Part shown: positions 10,313 to 22,336 of the stretch, piece after piece
Numbering within the stretch: position 1 is the stretch's first letter
Layout: each line of letters begins with the position of its first letter
Source of the DNA: Azolla caroliniana
Lineage: Eukaryota; Polypodiophyta
Direction: 5' to 3'
DNA: 64,000 nt
Assembly (NCBI GenBank): GCA_043228905.1
Contig: JBHGNT010000018.1
Span: 13,206,001-13,270,000, forward strand
The notes under the pieces: generated by a model
Database searches by the model: none
Seen by the model: only the letters and a program-made list of their open reading frames with translations
What the model was told of the DNA's origin: nothing
Position numbers and translations under genes: made by a program

Positions 10313-13300
10313 TTATTGCGTAATGTCTTCAGTACTCCCCCTCAAGCTTGGCAGCTCAGGGATCGTCAATTCGAGATTGGTCATGAATTGCCATAGCTTG
10401 TCGGCTCCTAAGGCTTTAGTGAAGATGTCGGCCGTTTGAAGATTGGTGCTAATATGTTGTAGGTCGACATTGCCAGCTAGAACGCGCTCTCGGATGAAGT
10501 GATAGTGCACTTCGATGTGCTTTGTCCGCGCGCGGAACACCGGGTTCCGAGCCAGATAGATACTGCTCATGTTGTCGCAGTAAAGGGAAGTTGGATCCTT
10601 GATGGGTACGCCCAGATCCTTGAGTATTCTTTTGAGCCATACAGCTTCACATGCGGCCACTACCGCGCCCCTGTATTCTGCCTCTGTGCTCGAAAGAGCG
10701 ACGGTTGGTTGCTTTTTGCTGCTCCAGGATATTGCTCCGTTGCCGAGGGAGAAAACAAATACGGAGGTTGATCTTCTATCATCTTTGTAGCCGACCCAAT
10801 CGACGTATGTGTACCCCTCGAGTCGTATTGGCATCGCGGTCTTGTAGAGGATGCCACAATCCATTGTGCCTCTCATGTATCGTAGAACTCGCTTAACGCA
10901 ATCCAAGTGAGTATCACGCGGTGTTTGCATGAATTGACTAAGGAGACCGATTGGATAACTGAGATCAGGTCAAGTGATCGTGAGGTAGATGAGACTCCCG
11001 ATGAGTTGTCGATACTGAGTCGGCTCACACGCTTTGGTGCCAGAGTTCGCATCTAGTTTGAGATTACGATCGAGCGGGGTTGCCATGGATTTGCACTTAG
11101 CCATACCGAACTTGTATAACAAGTTGAGGATGTAGTGTTGTTGAGAGATCATGATTCCGGCCGGAGTCCGAATTACCTCGATGCCGAGGAAGTAGTGGAG
11201 CTCCTTCATGTCCGTCATCTCGAACTTGTCGGAAAGGAGGGATTTGACCTTACTGATTTCGACGAGATGCTCACCTCCAATGACTAGGTCATCCACATAT
11301 AAGATGATGACGATCGGACTAGCGGAATCACTTCGTATGTAGAGGTAGTTGTCCGATTTTGACATACGGAAGCCGATTTGATGAAGATATGGCGTTATCT
11401 TCGAATGCCAAGCATGCGGTGCTTGCTTGAGGCCGTAGAGAGGCTTCTTGAGTCGGCATACAGCTTTCGGATGGGTGCTCGAGTTGAAGCTGGGTAGTTG
11501 TATCATGTACACCTCCTCTTCTAATTCGCCTTGTAGAAAGGCGTTCTTGACGTCCATTTGATGGAGGTGCCACCCTTTCGCCACGCCAAGCGCAATTACG
11601 GTCCGTACCGTCATCATCTTTGCCACCGAGGCAAAGGTTTCTTCGTAGTGGACGCCATGCGTCTGAGCGTATCCTTTCGCTATGAGTCACGCTTTGTAGC
11701 GGTTGATGGAACCGTCAGCGTTGTACTTCACTTTGTAAATCCATCTGCATCCAATCGCTTTTTTGTGCGGTGAGGTGGGAACGAGATCCCATGTCTCGTT
11801 CTTGCGTAGTGCCTGCATCTCCTTGTTCATGGCTTCAATCCATCGCGGATCCTTGGCTGCTTAGGAAAAAGTTTCCGGCTCGCGTACTGTCGCCACCTTC
11901 ATCATAAAGGCGTAATGGTACGCCATATAATCGTTGTAGCTGAATCGGCTTATGGGGTTCTTTTCACGGGTGGATCGGCGGAGCTTTTCATTTGCAAAGA
12001 TGAGGGCTTTCTTAGCTCCGATTGGTACCTCGAAACCGCCGAACTCATTGTCGAGTGAGTGAGTCGACTCATCATCGTCGAAGCGATCGTCTTCGTATTC
12101 CGCCATTTTCGACTTGCCTTTGTCCATCTTTAGGCTAGGCCGTGATGTGCTTTGATCGCTCAAAGGCTCTTGTGGTCCGCTCAGTCGGGTCGTGATCGGA
12201 CTTTCTTCGAACATGCGTGTAAGGCAATCTTTATTCTGTATCTCTTGTTCGGCAGATTCCGGGTCGAGCTGAGTCGGAGTCGGAGTTGTCTCTGGTGCGT
12301 ACCAGGATACGGACTCGTCAAAAACGACGTCTCGACTTACTCGAGATTTTCGAGTTGAAGGGTTGTAGCACTTGTAGGTCCCTTTTGCTCCAGTGAGTAT
12401 CCTACAAGGATACATTTCTCCAACTTCGGGTCAAGCTTTTGACGCTTCTCGTCGGGGATGTGCACGTACGCTATCGCGCCGAATATCCGGGTGTGCGATA
12501 AGTCCGGCTTCTTTCCAAAGTATTTTTTGGGTGGAGGGACCTCGTGCATGCCGAATGTTGTGCATCAATTCATTAGGTAGACGGCTGTATTTGCATCTTC
12601 GGCCCAATATGACTTGGGCATATGCTTCTCGTTCATCATGGCCCACGCTACTTCGAGGATGTGCCGATTTTTGCACTCGGCTACTCCGTTTTGTTGCGGA
12701 GTGTGTCGGCAAGTGAATTCTTGCCAAATTCCTTCCTTTCGGAGATACGCCGTGAAATCGTCCGAGAAGTACTCCTTGCCGCCATCTGATCGAAGACAAC
12801 GTACATGTCGGCCCGTGGCTTTCTCGACTTCATTCTTGAATGTTTGGAAGTGTCCGAACACTTCGCTCTTTTGCTGAATCGGATAGATCCAAGTGTGCCT
12901 AGAAAAGTCGTCAATGAAGAACACGTAATATCGGCATCTGCCGAATGTAGCCGTCTGCACCGGTCCCCATACGTCGGAATGGACTACGTCGAGTAGACCT
13001 TTGCTCACGTTCCGCTCTTTCGGGAATGGGTGTCGGTGTTGCTTGCCGAATTGGCACGCTTCGCATACACCTTCAATCTCCTTCTCTTTGAATGTCGAGA
13101 GTCCGATGACGACTCTATTCGATTTCATTGCTTTGAGTTTGTTGAGATTGATGTGGCCGATTCACTTGTGCCATAACTCTATGTCGGAGTCGGATTTCGT
13201 GCTTTTCGCGAACATGGCGGATTTCATCTCGTGTGAATCGAGAATGAACATCCGGCCCTCTCTTCTTCCGCGTGTGATGATTCGGCCTTCGTTTTCGATG

Positions 13301-13791
13301 AAACACCCTTCTTGGTCGAATCGTACTTGCATCCCTTGCTCAACAATTTGGCCGACCGAGACCAAATTCTTCGTGATGGTGGGAACATGCAAGACATTTT
13401 TAATGTATGTTTGCTTACCTCTTTCGCCGAATGGAACATTGCCGATGTGCCGAATCGGGTGCATAGTATCATCTCCGGTTTCGACATAACCGGGTCGCTC
13501 CGGCTCTCGAAGTTCGAGAAACCATTCTTTATGGGATGTCATATGGTTTGAGGCTCCGGATTCAACAAACCATATGTCCTCCGAATTGAGGGCACTAGTT
13601 GAGGTAGAGGCCGACATAGAGTTTGCTCTATGTTTCATCATGAACATTCCGCCATGGTCAGAGTTGTGTGCATACATTCCGCCACAATCTTTGTAGTCGA
13701 AGTTGTTCTCGTACATTCCGCTATAATCTTTGTAGTCGGAATTGTGTCCATAATTCGTGAGTTGTTGGCTTGTGGAAGCCGATTCACGCAT
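10313..13791 (-). pseudogene. Copia C pol: protease, integrase, RT, RNase H
   Basis: The protease motif is VESGASNHM (about 13560), with Glu where copia proteases have the catalytic Asp of DSGAS. The integrase zinc-binding segment contains a stop after ELWHK (about 13160). The integrase core (12565-13128) has VVHSDVWGPV, RSDGGKEY and TPQQNGVAE, so the D, D and E are present. A stop and a frameshift break it near 12340-12560. RT (10970 to about 11690) has MDVKNAFLQGELEEEVYM and LYVDDLVIGG. RNase H (10313-10930) has SSTEAEYRG and TKHIEVHYHFI. Because of these breaks no complete polyprotein can be made. Confidence 0.9.
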
Positions 13792-14634
13792 CTTCTTTTG
13801 GCACTCTTCTTCGTGGTAGCCGAGCTTTCCACAATATCCGCATTCGGTTGCGTTTTGACGGCTTGGGCCGGAGTGGAAGCTCCCCCTTCTTGCGAAGGTT
13901 CCTCGTTGGCTTCCGTTTTACGGCCGAAATTGGGAGTTGTTATCGTAGGTCGGACCTCATCCGCCTTGTCCTTGGCCGAATCGGCCTCTCAACCATCTGT
14001 GTCCTCTTCCTTCGTTCGAGTGCGTGTAGAGCATGTGGCCTTCCGACTCATTTCTCCTTGTACGCATGTGGTTTTCTTCGACCAATAGCATTGATTGGAG
14101 CTCGAAGAAGGAGGGAGATTTCTCCCGTGCTAGAACGGCGGTTCACATCGCGCCGAACCGTGGTGCGAGGCCGCCGAGGCATATTTGAACCATCTCATCA
14201 TCATCGATATTTACGCTTATTGAGCCAAGCGAATTGCAAAGCTCCTTGATCTTCGAGGTGTATGTCGTGATGGACATGTCCCTTTGTTGAATGTTGTTCA
14301 ACTCTTGGCGGAGTTGAAGCCTTCTTACGGTTGTGTTCGCCGCGAAAATCTTTCGTAGATTTTCCCATGCCTCCTTCGGCGTCTTGGCTTCACGAATGTA
14401 GCCAAGAATGTGATCGTGAACACATGTCACCAAGCAATACATCACGCGGCTTGCGGCTTGCTCCCATGTCGCGTATTTGGGAGCCGCTTCGGCGGGTCGG
14501 TCTTCATGTGCTCCTTTGATGTAGCTCCAATAGCCTTGTCCGACAAGGTATTGGTGCATCTTGTACTCCCAAGATGCGAAGTTGTTTCGATCCAACTTCT
14601 CGGTAGGGAGAGCGCTCCCCATTTGAGTATTCAT
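13792..14634 (-). pseudogene. Copia C gag
   Basis: It starts at the ATG at 14634 (MNTQMGSALPTEKLDRNNF), about 145 bases after the primer site. The UBN2-type gag core follows (FASWEYKMHQYLVGQGYW; LRQELNNIQQRDMSITTYTS). A stop falls after LAPRFGAM near 14143, and the frame continues behind it towards a degraded zinc-knuckle region near 13830. In intact copia elements gag and pol are one frame. Confidence 0.85.
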
Positions 14635-14790
14635 TATGTCGATTCTTCTTCTTCTTCTCTCTTCGAATGCGAGCTATGTAGCGAAGCTACGATAGCGATG
14701 CGCCGATCCTTGGTCATTGGCGTGGAGCACCACACACGACCACGATGAGGCGAATGGGCTAGATCGAGCTACCAAATCGCTCTGATACCA

Positions 14791-15183
14791 TGTAAAGAAT
14801 CAAGAGACGGATTCTTGTGAAGCGGAAGAGATATGAGTTATGTGTGTGTATGATAGAGAGAGAGTGAGTGAGAGAGACAAGGAATACGACACAGAGAATA
14901 AGCAAGGTAAAAGTATATTAACAAAGGAGAAAGACTCAACTAAATACAAGGTGGGAGGAGGGTGCTTTATATAGTCACCCTCTCTTTTCATTAACTACAA
15001 GACTCATGGAGCATGGGGAATGTGAAAGCTCATAAGTTATGTGTCATAGAATATGATTCTATGACTCATACTAAATGCGAGAATACAAAGAGGTGACATA
15101 GTGGTGACTCTTGACCGTTGGAGTGTCTATTCACTCTCAAGGTGAGTTCACACACTAGACCAAGTTGAGCTTGATTCTCAACA
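14791..15183 (-). repeat. 5' LTR of copia C
   Basis: 393 bp, near-identical to 9654-10046. It is bordered inside by the primer-binding site and outside by the TSD AATAT at 15184-15188. Confidence 0.9.
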
Positions 15184-15188
15184 AATAT

Positions 15189-17081
15189 ATTCCAAAAGGG
15201 CATGATAGAGTAATTCTCTTTGCTAAAGTTTTTGCGAACTATTTAATTCCAAATGTTGGATCCATCGCATGCAACTCTTCATTGGCTTCAATGTGGTGAA
15301 AGGAATGAGATGAGAGACTTAACTAATGACTTGGGCTAAAATCTAAAATAAAAATGAAGAGAACAACCACTCTATTTTTGTTAATGCATTTGTTGGGAAC
15401 CCTCAATCTGAGGAAAAAAGCCACAAAACATGTTCTAATACCCGTGTAATGGTGATTATACTCGATCCTAATACCCAACACACACATTTACTAATATAAT
15501 TGTATGTTTCACGAGAGAGAGAGAGAGAGAGATCCATACAAAAGCTTGCTTTGGATTCTAGTATGAGTAGACGAGTGTGCATTCAAATGTTAAAGTTAAG
15601 CCTATGAACTCACTTTTTTAAGTAAACCGACTCTATATCAATTCACTTAAAAGTTAGAAGTGTGGATAAATGACAGGACTGAGTATTTCTTTTTTTCAGA
15701 GGTGAAGCATGGGAATTTCCCCTTGCCTTATTCAACTATCAATCAAACAGTAAACTAAAAGAAGAATGAAGAGATTCTATTAAAAATCAGATCCAAGTGG
15801 TTGGATCAATCCAACACTAATTTCTCAAAGTGAGATTATCGACAAACATAATAGTTCCCGATCAAACCCAGCAAGACATTGTTGATGTGATCAAAGTCAA
15901 CTTACCTTAACTATCAAGGCATTGATGGATCAATCAAGGAACCAAGCATTGGATTGATGAATTATTCAAGAACAAGCCACGAGTCCTCGTTCTAGGGAAC
16001 AATATAGCAGATTAAAGAAAAGGCAAAAAATCAATTCTATGTGTTCACCAAATCCATTTTTATGTCTTATAGGGTCCAAAAGCCATCCTTTTCCATTTAG
16101 TCTCCTAGATTTGGCTTTTCATTTGAAGCCTTAGGTAAGGCTTCATATTAAGATGCTTCAAATTGCATACGGACATTAAATTATTTGCAATTACTCTATA
16201 ATATATATGTAATATATGTAATTAGTACTTTCTAAATAGATTTTGCAACTCATTTGAAGGGCAGACTTGAATACATATCAAAATCTCAAAGAATAGGCAA
16301 TGGGGATGATAGCGAGAAAGTTTTCTTTTTTCTTCATATTGTTCAAGACAACATGGTCCAACCGTACATTGGGCTTCCAGATGCTTAGACCAAGATGTTT
16401 TCTCCATTTCTTCTTGATGTAATTAAACCTCTTATCCAACTAGCAGCAAAAAGATTACCATTGTACATCAAAGAAAGACCCATGTTTGGGATGTAAATTT
16501 TAGAGGAGAATCTGTACCTGTTATCTCAGCTTCTGCTATTCCAAACATAATGAAAACTCATGTACCTACATATTTGGTTCTCGTTAAGGATGTTAATGCA
16601 TATGAAATTGAAACGGAGTTCTATGCATTTCACAAAGATAGGGCTTGGCAAGCTTTCTTGAGCATTATCAGTTCTCAAAGTCTTTGTCATATGAGTTATC
16701 TTCCTCTAAAAGGCCCAAGGATCATGCAACTGATTTGATCTCAAGATTATGAATCTGGGAGGCAAGATAACATAGAACCTGACAATGTGAAACAGCTGAG
16801 GGCCAATGGTCCTTGGTGCACGGAGCCACAACTTGTAGACCAATGGATCATCATATGATCAGCCCAGTTAGAAAGTCACTTTAGTTAGGCCCTACATAAA
16901 ATTCAAGTAAAAGGTATAATTGAGTGGATAGGTTAGAAGCTAATGCAATTTTTTTAACAAGGTTACTCTATGGTGGCATGAGAAAGACTGCCTTGTTCAA
17001 ACAACATTCTCACATAGGGGTGAGGTTTATGACGAGAGAGAGCTCAGAGCAGGAAGGAAAGAAAGTTGGGACATTTAACAG
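15189..17081. other. Sequence upstream of the glyoxalase II exons, no gene recognised
   Basis: AT-rich sequence with a short GA repeat at about 15515-15530. A 62-codon frame at 16550-16738 is not similar to anything I recognise. I searched for the missing 5' glyoxalase II exons (a THHHW or DNY coding motif with splice sites) and found none. The last bases before 17082 (TTTAACAG) form a good splice acceptor. Confidence 0.5.
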
Positions 17082-17677
17082 GGATCACGCAGGAGGGAAT
17101 GAGAAGATAAAGAAGCTGATACCTGGCATAAAAGTCTACGGAAGCTTAGAAGACAATGTTGAAGGTCAGACAGATGTGTTAGGAGATAGAGACGAAGTAT
17201 CTTTGGGAGACTCGATAACAATCAAGGCTATCCACACACCCTGGTTTGCCTACTTTTCTGTTGCAGTCTCTTTAAATTCCATGTAATAATGTTTTTTGTT
17301 GTCAGTTTATGTGAACTTAATCCAAGGACTCATATCAAGCAGACACTCATAGTTGGTTGAACTGCATAAAGTTTGTCATATTCAAGCCACATAACAGTAA
17401 GATGGCCTTTCTGCATTTGTGGAGTATAAGTCAATCTTCTTGGATATATGGCTCATGAAATTTGTCAATGGGCATCATGGAGGATAATGAATCTAGAGTT
17501 TCATCAACAGTAATAAGTATGTGGAAATATAATATCAATTTGTGTAAGGTTGTTGTCACTGGTAACATCCAATTTGAGTATTTGTCCAACGATAGAAACA
17601 TGTGCAGAAGTCTCTCGTTGTAGCAATTAAAAATATACCTAAAGAAGTTTTTTTTTATCCCCTCCAACGTCTTGGTG

Positions 17678-18232
17678 AATAATTATTCACCGATCCAAAT
17701 ACAAAGTCCTAAAGGATGTTCGGCCCTCCCTGCCTGCCTTCTGGTGTATTCCTCGTTGATCCTTAGCCGTGAATGGGGTCGTGTCGTGTCCATCCCAAAG
17801 TTGCATTTCTATTTTTGGAATTGCTTTAATTCTTTATGGCTTCCAATCATGGGAAGCTGCCATCAAGACTGCATCCTGACATTCTATGTCTTCATTTTGT
17901 AGTGAGCTGTCTCTGCAGCTATCCTCCCAATGTTTCAAATTCCCCATTTGAATCCATAAATTCTTCTTCTGGGTGTATTGTTTACCAATCCATCAGGTCC
18001 TAAATGAGGTTCTGCCATGGCTTCTCGATGTCTGCTGATCCCTAGTGTTGAATCAAGTCTTATCCATTCCAAAGTTCCATTGCTACTTTTGGAATTGCCT
18101 TAATTGTTTGATGGCTTCACATCACAGGGAGCTGACACTTCAAGTCTGCATCCTGACCTGCAACATCTTCATTTTGTAGTGAGCTGTCTGCAGCTGTCCG
18201 ACAGATATTTCAAATTCCCATTTGAATCCAAG
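17678..18232 (+). repeat. Diverged tandem duplication in the glyoxalase II intron, period about 276 bp
   Basis: Two copies share blocks such as TTTTGGAATTGC and CATTTTGTAGTGAGCTGTCT, found at 17893 and 18170. They lie in the 2.4-kb intron between the first two visible exons. Confidence 0.75.
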
Positions 18233-18395
18233 GAGCTGGTTGGCCTTTATCCATTTGCTTACAACACAAAACATGTATATTCAAATTTCCAAAAATGTGG
18301 CCGAAATTTTAGCTCCAAATATGCTGAAAGTGAAACTGCTATTGATTTTACAACTTCCGTACTATCAGACGCTTGAGTTTAATGTGGGTATGAGT

Positions 18396-18800
18396 AGGAA
18401 GCACTCGTTTTGAGGGGAAGTACCTCCCTGATTTCTGCAAAGCATGTCCATTTTCTGGCAATATTTCCTCTTTACCATCTTAGGCATGATCTAATATGCT
18501 GGTTCCACCATTTGCTCCATCACTTGTTTTTAATGTGTGATGTGTGTGAATGGTGGGCACTCTTTTGACATGAACTCCCTTGATTTGTGCAAAGCATATT
18601 TGTTATTTCTCAACTTTCCTCGTCTACCATTCTTAGCAATCCATCATATGACTTGCTTGTTCCAGAGGATAGTTTCTACAAGTGTTATATTCATTTGCTT
18701 CATCACTTGATTATAATCTGCGTTCAAAATAACTTCCTCCTTGATTTCCTCAAACAATCTTCATTTTCTGGCTACTTTTCTTCTCCACCATACTTTGCCA
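18396..18800 (+). repeat. Diverged tandem repeat, about three units of 150-160 bp
   Basis: Units are recognised by TGCAAAGCA (18436 and 18588) and CATTTTCTGGC (first and third units). They are in the same intron as the previous repeat and clearly decayed. Confidence 0.6.
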
Positions 18801-19059
18801 TTTAAAATTTCCCTAAACTATTACTGTTACCTTATGCTTCACGAAGCACCATGCTCCATGTCATCTTTCTGTAGATATTGATATAGAGTGGGATGCTCCT
18901 CCTAGAGTTTTTGTTTTGATCTAACTGCTATGCAGGCTGCAAGCTTCTGCATGTCATCCACTTGGATTGGTTGTGCTGTGAAGATTAGTTTCCTTCCGGT
19001 GGTTTGTGAATTGTAAAGTTCAAGTTAAAGTTTTTAGCAGGGTGAATTCACATGAGCAC

Positions 19060-19480
19060 TCGTGTTCACTCCTTGGCCGAGGCTTTTAAGCTCTGTTTTG
19101 GATCATAGAGGCTTCAGTGTAAAACTTTAACTTGCAGGTACTAATTAAAGGTTAATATCATGTTCCATCACCATTGTCATATATGTTAAGGCCAGTTTAC
19201 CATGGAGTAATGGTTTACAATACAGAGGTCATGAGAGATTAGAGCCACTCATTTTCTAGCTGAGGCTTTTGGAAACTGTCTAATTTTAGATCTTAATCGT
19301 GGGTTGTAACTTCAGTGTTAAAATTATAACGTTATGAGCAGTGGGTGCTAATTAAAGTTTAATATCATGTTCCACCACCTTTCTTGTTTGTTAAGCTTGG
19401 CTGGTTTCACATGGAGTCACAACTTACAATACAGAGGTCTTCAGAGATCAGAACCATCAGGCCATGATGACCTAGACACA
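19060..19480 (+). repeat. Diverged tandem duplication, period about 208 bp
   Basis: Two units share TTAATATCATGTTCCA (about 19152 and 19360) and ACAATACAGAGGTC. This is the third tandem block in the same intron, ending shortly before the exon at 19624. Confidence 0.7.
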
Positions 19481-21054
19481 GACTGCCTTGAACTTTCGTA
19501 GAAAGAGATTCACACAAGGCACCTATTATGTTGACTTAATTTAACCACATTTATCGTCACCACACAAGATACATGCGCCTCAATGACATTCATAAATCTA
19601 AAGTTAATTCTTGATATTTACAGTCACACAAGGGGTCACATATGCTGCCATGTGACTGATATCAATGAAAATCATTCAGCTATCTTTACTGGAGACACTT
19701 TGGTGAGATGGACTCTATGTTCATGTTTTATGTTTAGCTAGATAGTGCAAATATTAAAAAAGGATCTGAATAAACAGTTTATTGGAGGCTGTGGAAGGTT
19801 CTTTGAAGGTACACCTGAACAAATGCACTACTCTCTTTGCCAGAAGCTAGCTGCGTTGGCTCCAAACACCCAAGTATTTTGTGGACATGAGGTAGATTTG
19901 TTAAACATAATCACACATTAAAGTTTACATTATTTTCTTGGATGTCTCATTACCCATTATGTGCATGTAGTGTAATTTAGTGAAAAACAGAGGATCTTTA
20001 TTCTCCTTTTACGTTTTGTTGAATATCTACATAATCATACTAAACTGTAGATTTTTGTGACTTTTTTATTGTTTTTCCTAGTAAATATCTAGTTTTTGTG
20101 ATTTTTTCAAAGCACCCATTTTCCTTGTAAAGTTGTTCTTGAAGATGCTTGGTCAAGCGTTAAGTGCTCCCTGAAAGTTGTTTTATAACAAAAGAAGCAT
20201 ATTTGTTGCTTCTCTCTTTTTTCCTCAATGATTTCTTACACATTAATGTCTCTCTTTCTTTCTCTTCTGGATGCTTTGCTTCACCTTGTATGTATTTGGT
20301 TTGTTTCTGCAGTATACTGTAAAAAACTTGAGCTTTGCATCAGTAGTTGAACCAGATAATGTAGCCCTTCAAAGAAAACTGGCTTGGTCGAAAGACCAGG
20401 AAGCAGTGAGTAAACCTACTGTACCATCAACTATTGGTGAAGAATTGGAGACAAATCCATTCATGCGTGTTAATGTGAAATCAATACAGGTATAATGATT
20501 GAGTATTATGGAATTGTAGTGTATGGAATGGAATTAAAAATATAATACTATTAGCTTTTGTTGATCAGGATGCCACTGGGTTTAGGAATCCAACTGAGGT
20601 GATGGGGGCCTTGAGGCGCTGGAAAGATGGATGGAAGGGTTAATGTGGAGAATATGGCGGTTCTGCTGTAGAGATTGTGTAATTAATGCTGTCTTCTTTG
20701 TATGCCTTGCATGAGGGTACTGTCCAAATTAACATCAACTACATGAGCCTGCAGTAATGAAAGCTCCTGGAATCAAATTCAGTTAAATTCATGAAAAATA
20801 AAGTTGCAATGGAATTACTAGCTTAATATACATTGCAGGAGAGTTGTGTCCAATCTGCCATAAAAAATTGTAATTACCATTTTTTTCGTTTAGATTTCAC
20901 AAGGTTCTTTATCCTATGGTCTATGGAGATAATTTCCAAACATATCGAAGGTTCTTTATGCAAGTGAAAATTTGAGCAGGTGGATGGAAGAGTTGTGATG
21001 ATTCTATATACAAACACAAATTACTATATATAAGACGTCGACCATGTTATGAGG

Positions 21055-21420
21055 TACATAACTAATGGACTGTCCGAGTGGAAACCTTAATAACAAATTT
21101 GGATAGAAAGGTAGTTGCCCAAAGTTTTGGTCATTACTAATAATTCAAGGTGTTCGTAGAGCATTTAATTGGACACTTGCTGAATGGCGATGGTTTCATT
21201 GTTAAATCAAGGAGCCAAAAGCATTAAAAAGTCCAAGGGCATTATCAAATACATAACTAACAAATGGACTGTCCAAGTGGACACTTTAATAACAAATTTG
21301 GATAGAGAGGAGGTTGCCCAAGTTTTCACTCATTATTAATTATTCAAGGTGTCTGTAAGGCATTGAATTGGACACACTGAATGGCATTGGTCTTGTTGTC
21401 AAGTCAAAGAGCCAAAAGCA
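21055..21420 (+). repeat. Tandem duplication downstream of glyoxalase II, period about 195 bp
   Basis: Two units begin TACATAACTAA and both end GAGCCAAAAGCA. The first covers about 21055-21230 and the second 21250-21420. No gene was recognised between 20644 and 22240. Confidence 0.8.
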
Positions 21421-22239
21421 CATCTCGAATTGGTGATCAGGGATTTGTAACAATGGGTGACGAGTGCCTTAAACAAGTGATGAAAGCAAATATTCTTGAT
21501 TTGGAGAAATAACGAGATAAAGGAAATGGGAAAAATTTGTTTTCCACAAGGAATGTCTACCATCCTCATGATGACTGCGTTTGATGTTACATGTTAGTTT
21601 TCACTTTGATAGAGTCCATAGAGGCAAGCTGGGAGCAACAAATGTGTGCTGATCTTCTAATCATAATTCTTCCAATAATGGAGGTGTAAGGATATGGTTT
21701 GATGTAAATCATTATATTTGTTACATAGGCCTATTATGCACACCAAGGTTGTGTCTTTTTTCTTGGATGGGAAAAAGAAAGTGTAATTCCATTAGGAGTG
21801 ACTTTATGTTATTGTCATACCTTTGTGAAACAATTAAAGATCCTACATTAGAGACTTTGGTTCAGTTGGTTATTAGAAAACAACATAATGATATTTATTC
21901 AGCCTCTTAGAGCTACCATGTTTACCCTCCTAAACCCACTAGTGACTTTACACCACTTTTATAAAATAGCTAATAAAGTTGGGCCTAAAAATATCCCAAA
22001 AAAGACAAGTGTAGAGCTCACAAAATTTTATGCCTCAAGTTCATTGCATGACGTAGCTAAAAAGCATTGGCATTCATGATTTTTTTTCATCGCAAAATTA
22101 ACAAAGTTCATGCACTTTTCAAGCCATATATGGAGATGTATGTTCAACATATATTTACTCTCATCAAATGGATACATATATTCAACATATTTTGACTCTC
22201 ATTATATGTATATGTATATTCAACATGAGAGTTCATAAA

Positions 22240-22336
22240 TACTTGAGAGTTCATAAACGATTTGATTTGGTTTTTGTTTTATATAAACGGTTCGGGTCAG
22301 CTTCTTTGTCTTGAAATCGAACCGTGCCCATTGTTA
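22240..22336. repeat. Second hAT-type right end (R1)
   Basis: Reverse-complemented from 22336, the sequence reads TAACAATGGGCACGGTTCG, 10 of the first 13 bases matching the left end at 6071. Subterminal ACCAAATCAAAT and CGAACCG motifs follow. The outer flank CTCTTGAG (22337-22344) lies in a gypsy gag remnant and does not match the flank of the left end. Confidence 0.6.

Larger units (their letters stand above)
9654..15183 (-). mobile_element. Complete Ty1/copia element C, defective
   Basis: Two 393-bp LTRs (9654-10046 and 14791-15183) are flanked by AATAT on both sides (9649-9653 and 15184-15188). The LTRs differ at about ten positions by eye, so the insertion is fairly recent. On the minus strand the 5' LTR ends CTTTACA and is followed at once by TGGTATCAGAGCG, the initiator-Met tRNA primer site (about 14779-14790). 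The polypurine tract CAGGGGGCA lies beside the 3' LTR at 10047. Gag, protease, integrase, RT and RNase H are in copia order but contain stops and frameshifts. Confidence 0.92.
17082..20643 (+). pseudogene. Glyoxalase II (hydroxyacylglutathione hydrolase), last five exons
   Basis: Glyoxalase II hydrolyses S-lactoylglutathione to lactate and glutathione, using a binuclear metal site in a metallo-beta-lactamase fold. Five exons with GT-AG borders and matching phases are visible: 17082-17243, 19624-19702, 19778-19891, 20313-20489 and 20569-20643. They encode about 200 residues: (W)[46 protein letters not shown], and ETNPFMRV near the C-terminus. The metal ligands in DHAGG, GDTL and CGHE are kept. 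The expected N-terminal 55-60 residues, including the first two metal-binding His of THHHWDH, are missing: the first exon opens in the middle of the Trp codon, with no partner exon upstream before the copia and hAT sequences. The exons themselves have no stops. This looks like a 3' gene fragment captured or left behind within the hAT block. Confidence 0.85.

Noticed and set aside
16550-16738. A 62-codon frame as a possible upstream glyoxalase II exon
   Set aside because: It lacks the THHH and DNY motifs expected in the N-terminal part and does not lead into the exon at 17082.
6071-22336. A simple 16-kb hAT element between 6071 and 22336
   Set aside because: The flanks (ACCACAGG and CTCTTGAG) do not match, whereas 6071 and 38656 share both the TSD and the interrupted copia frame.
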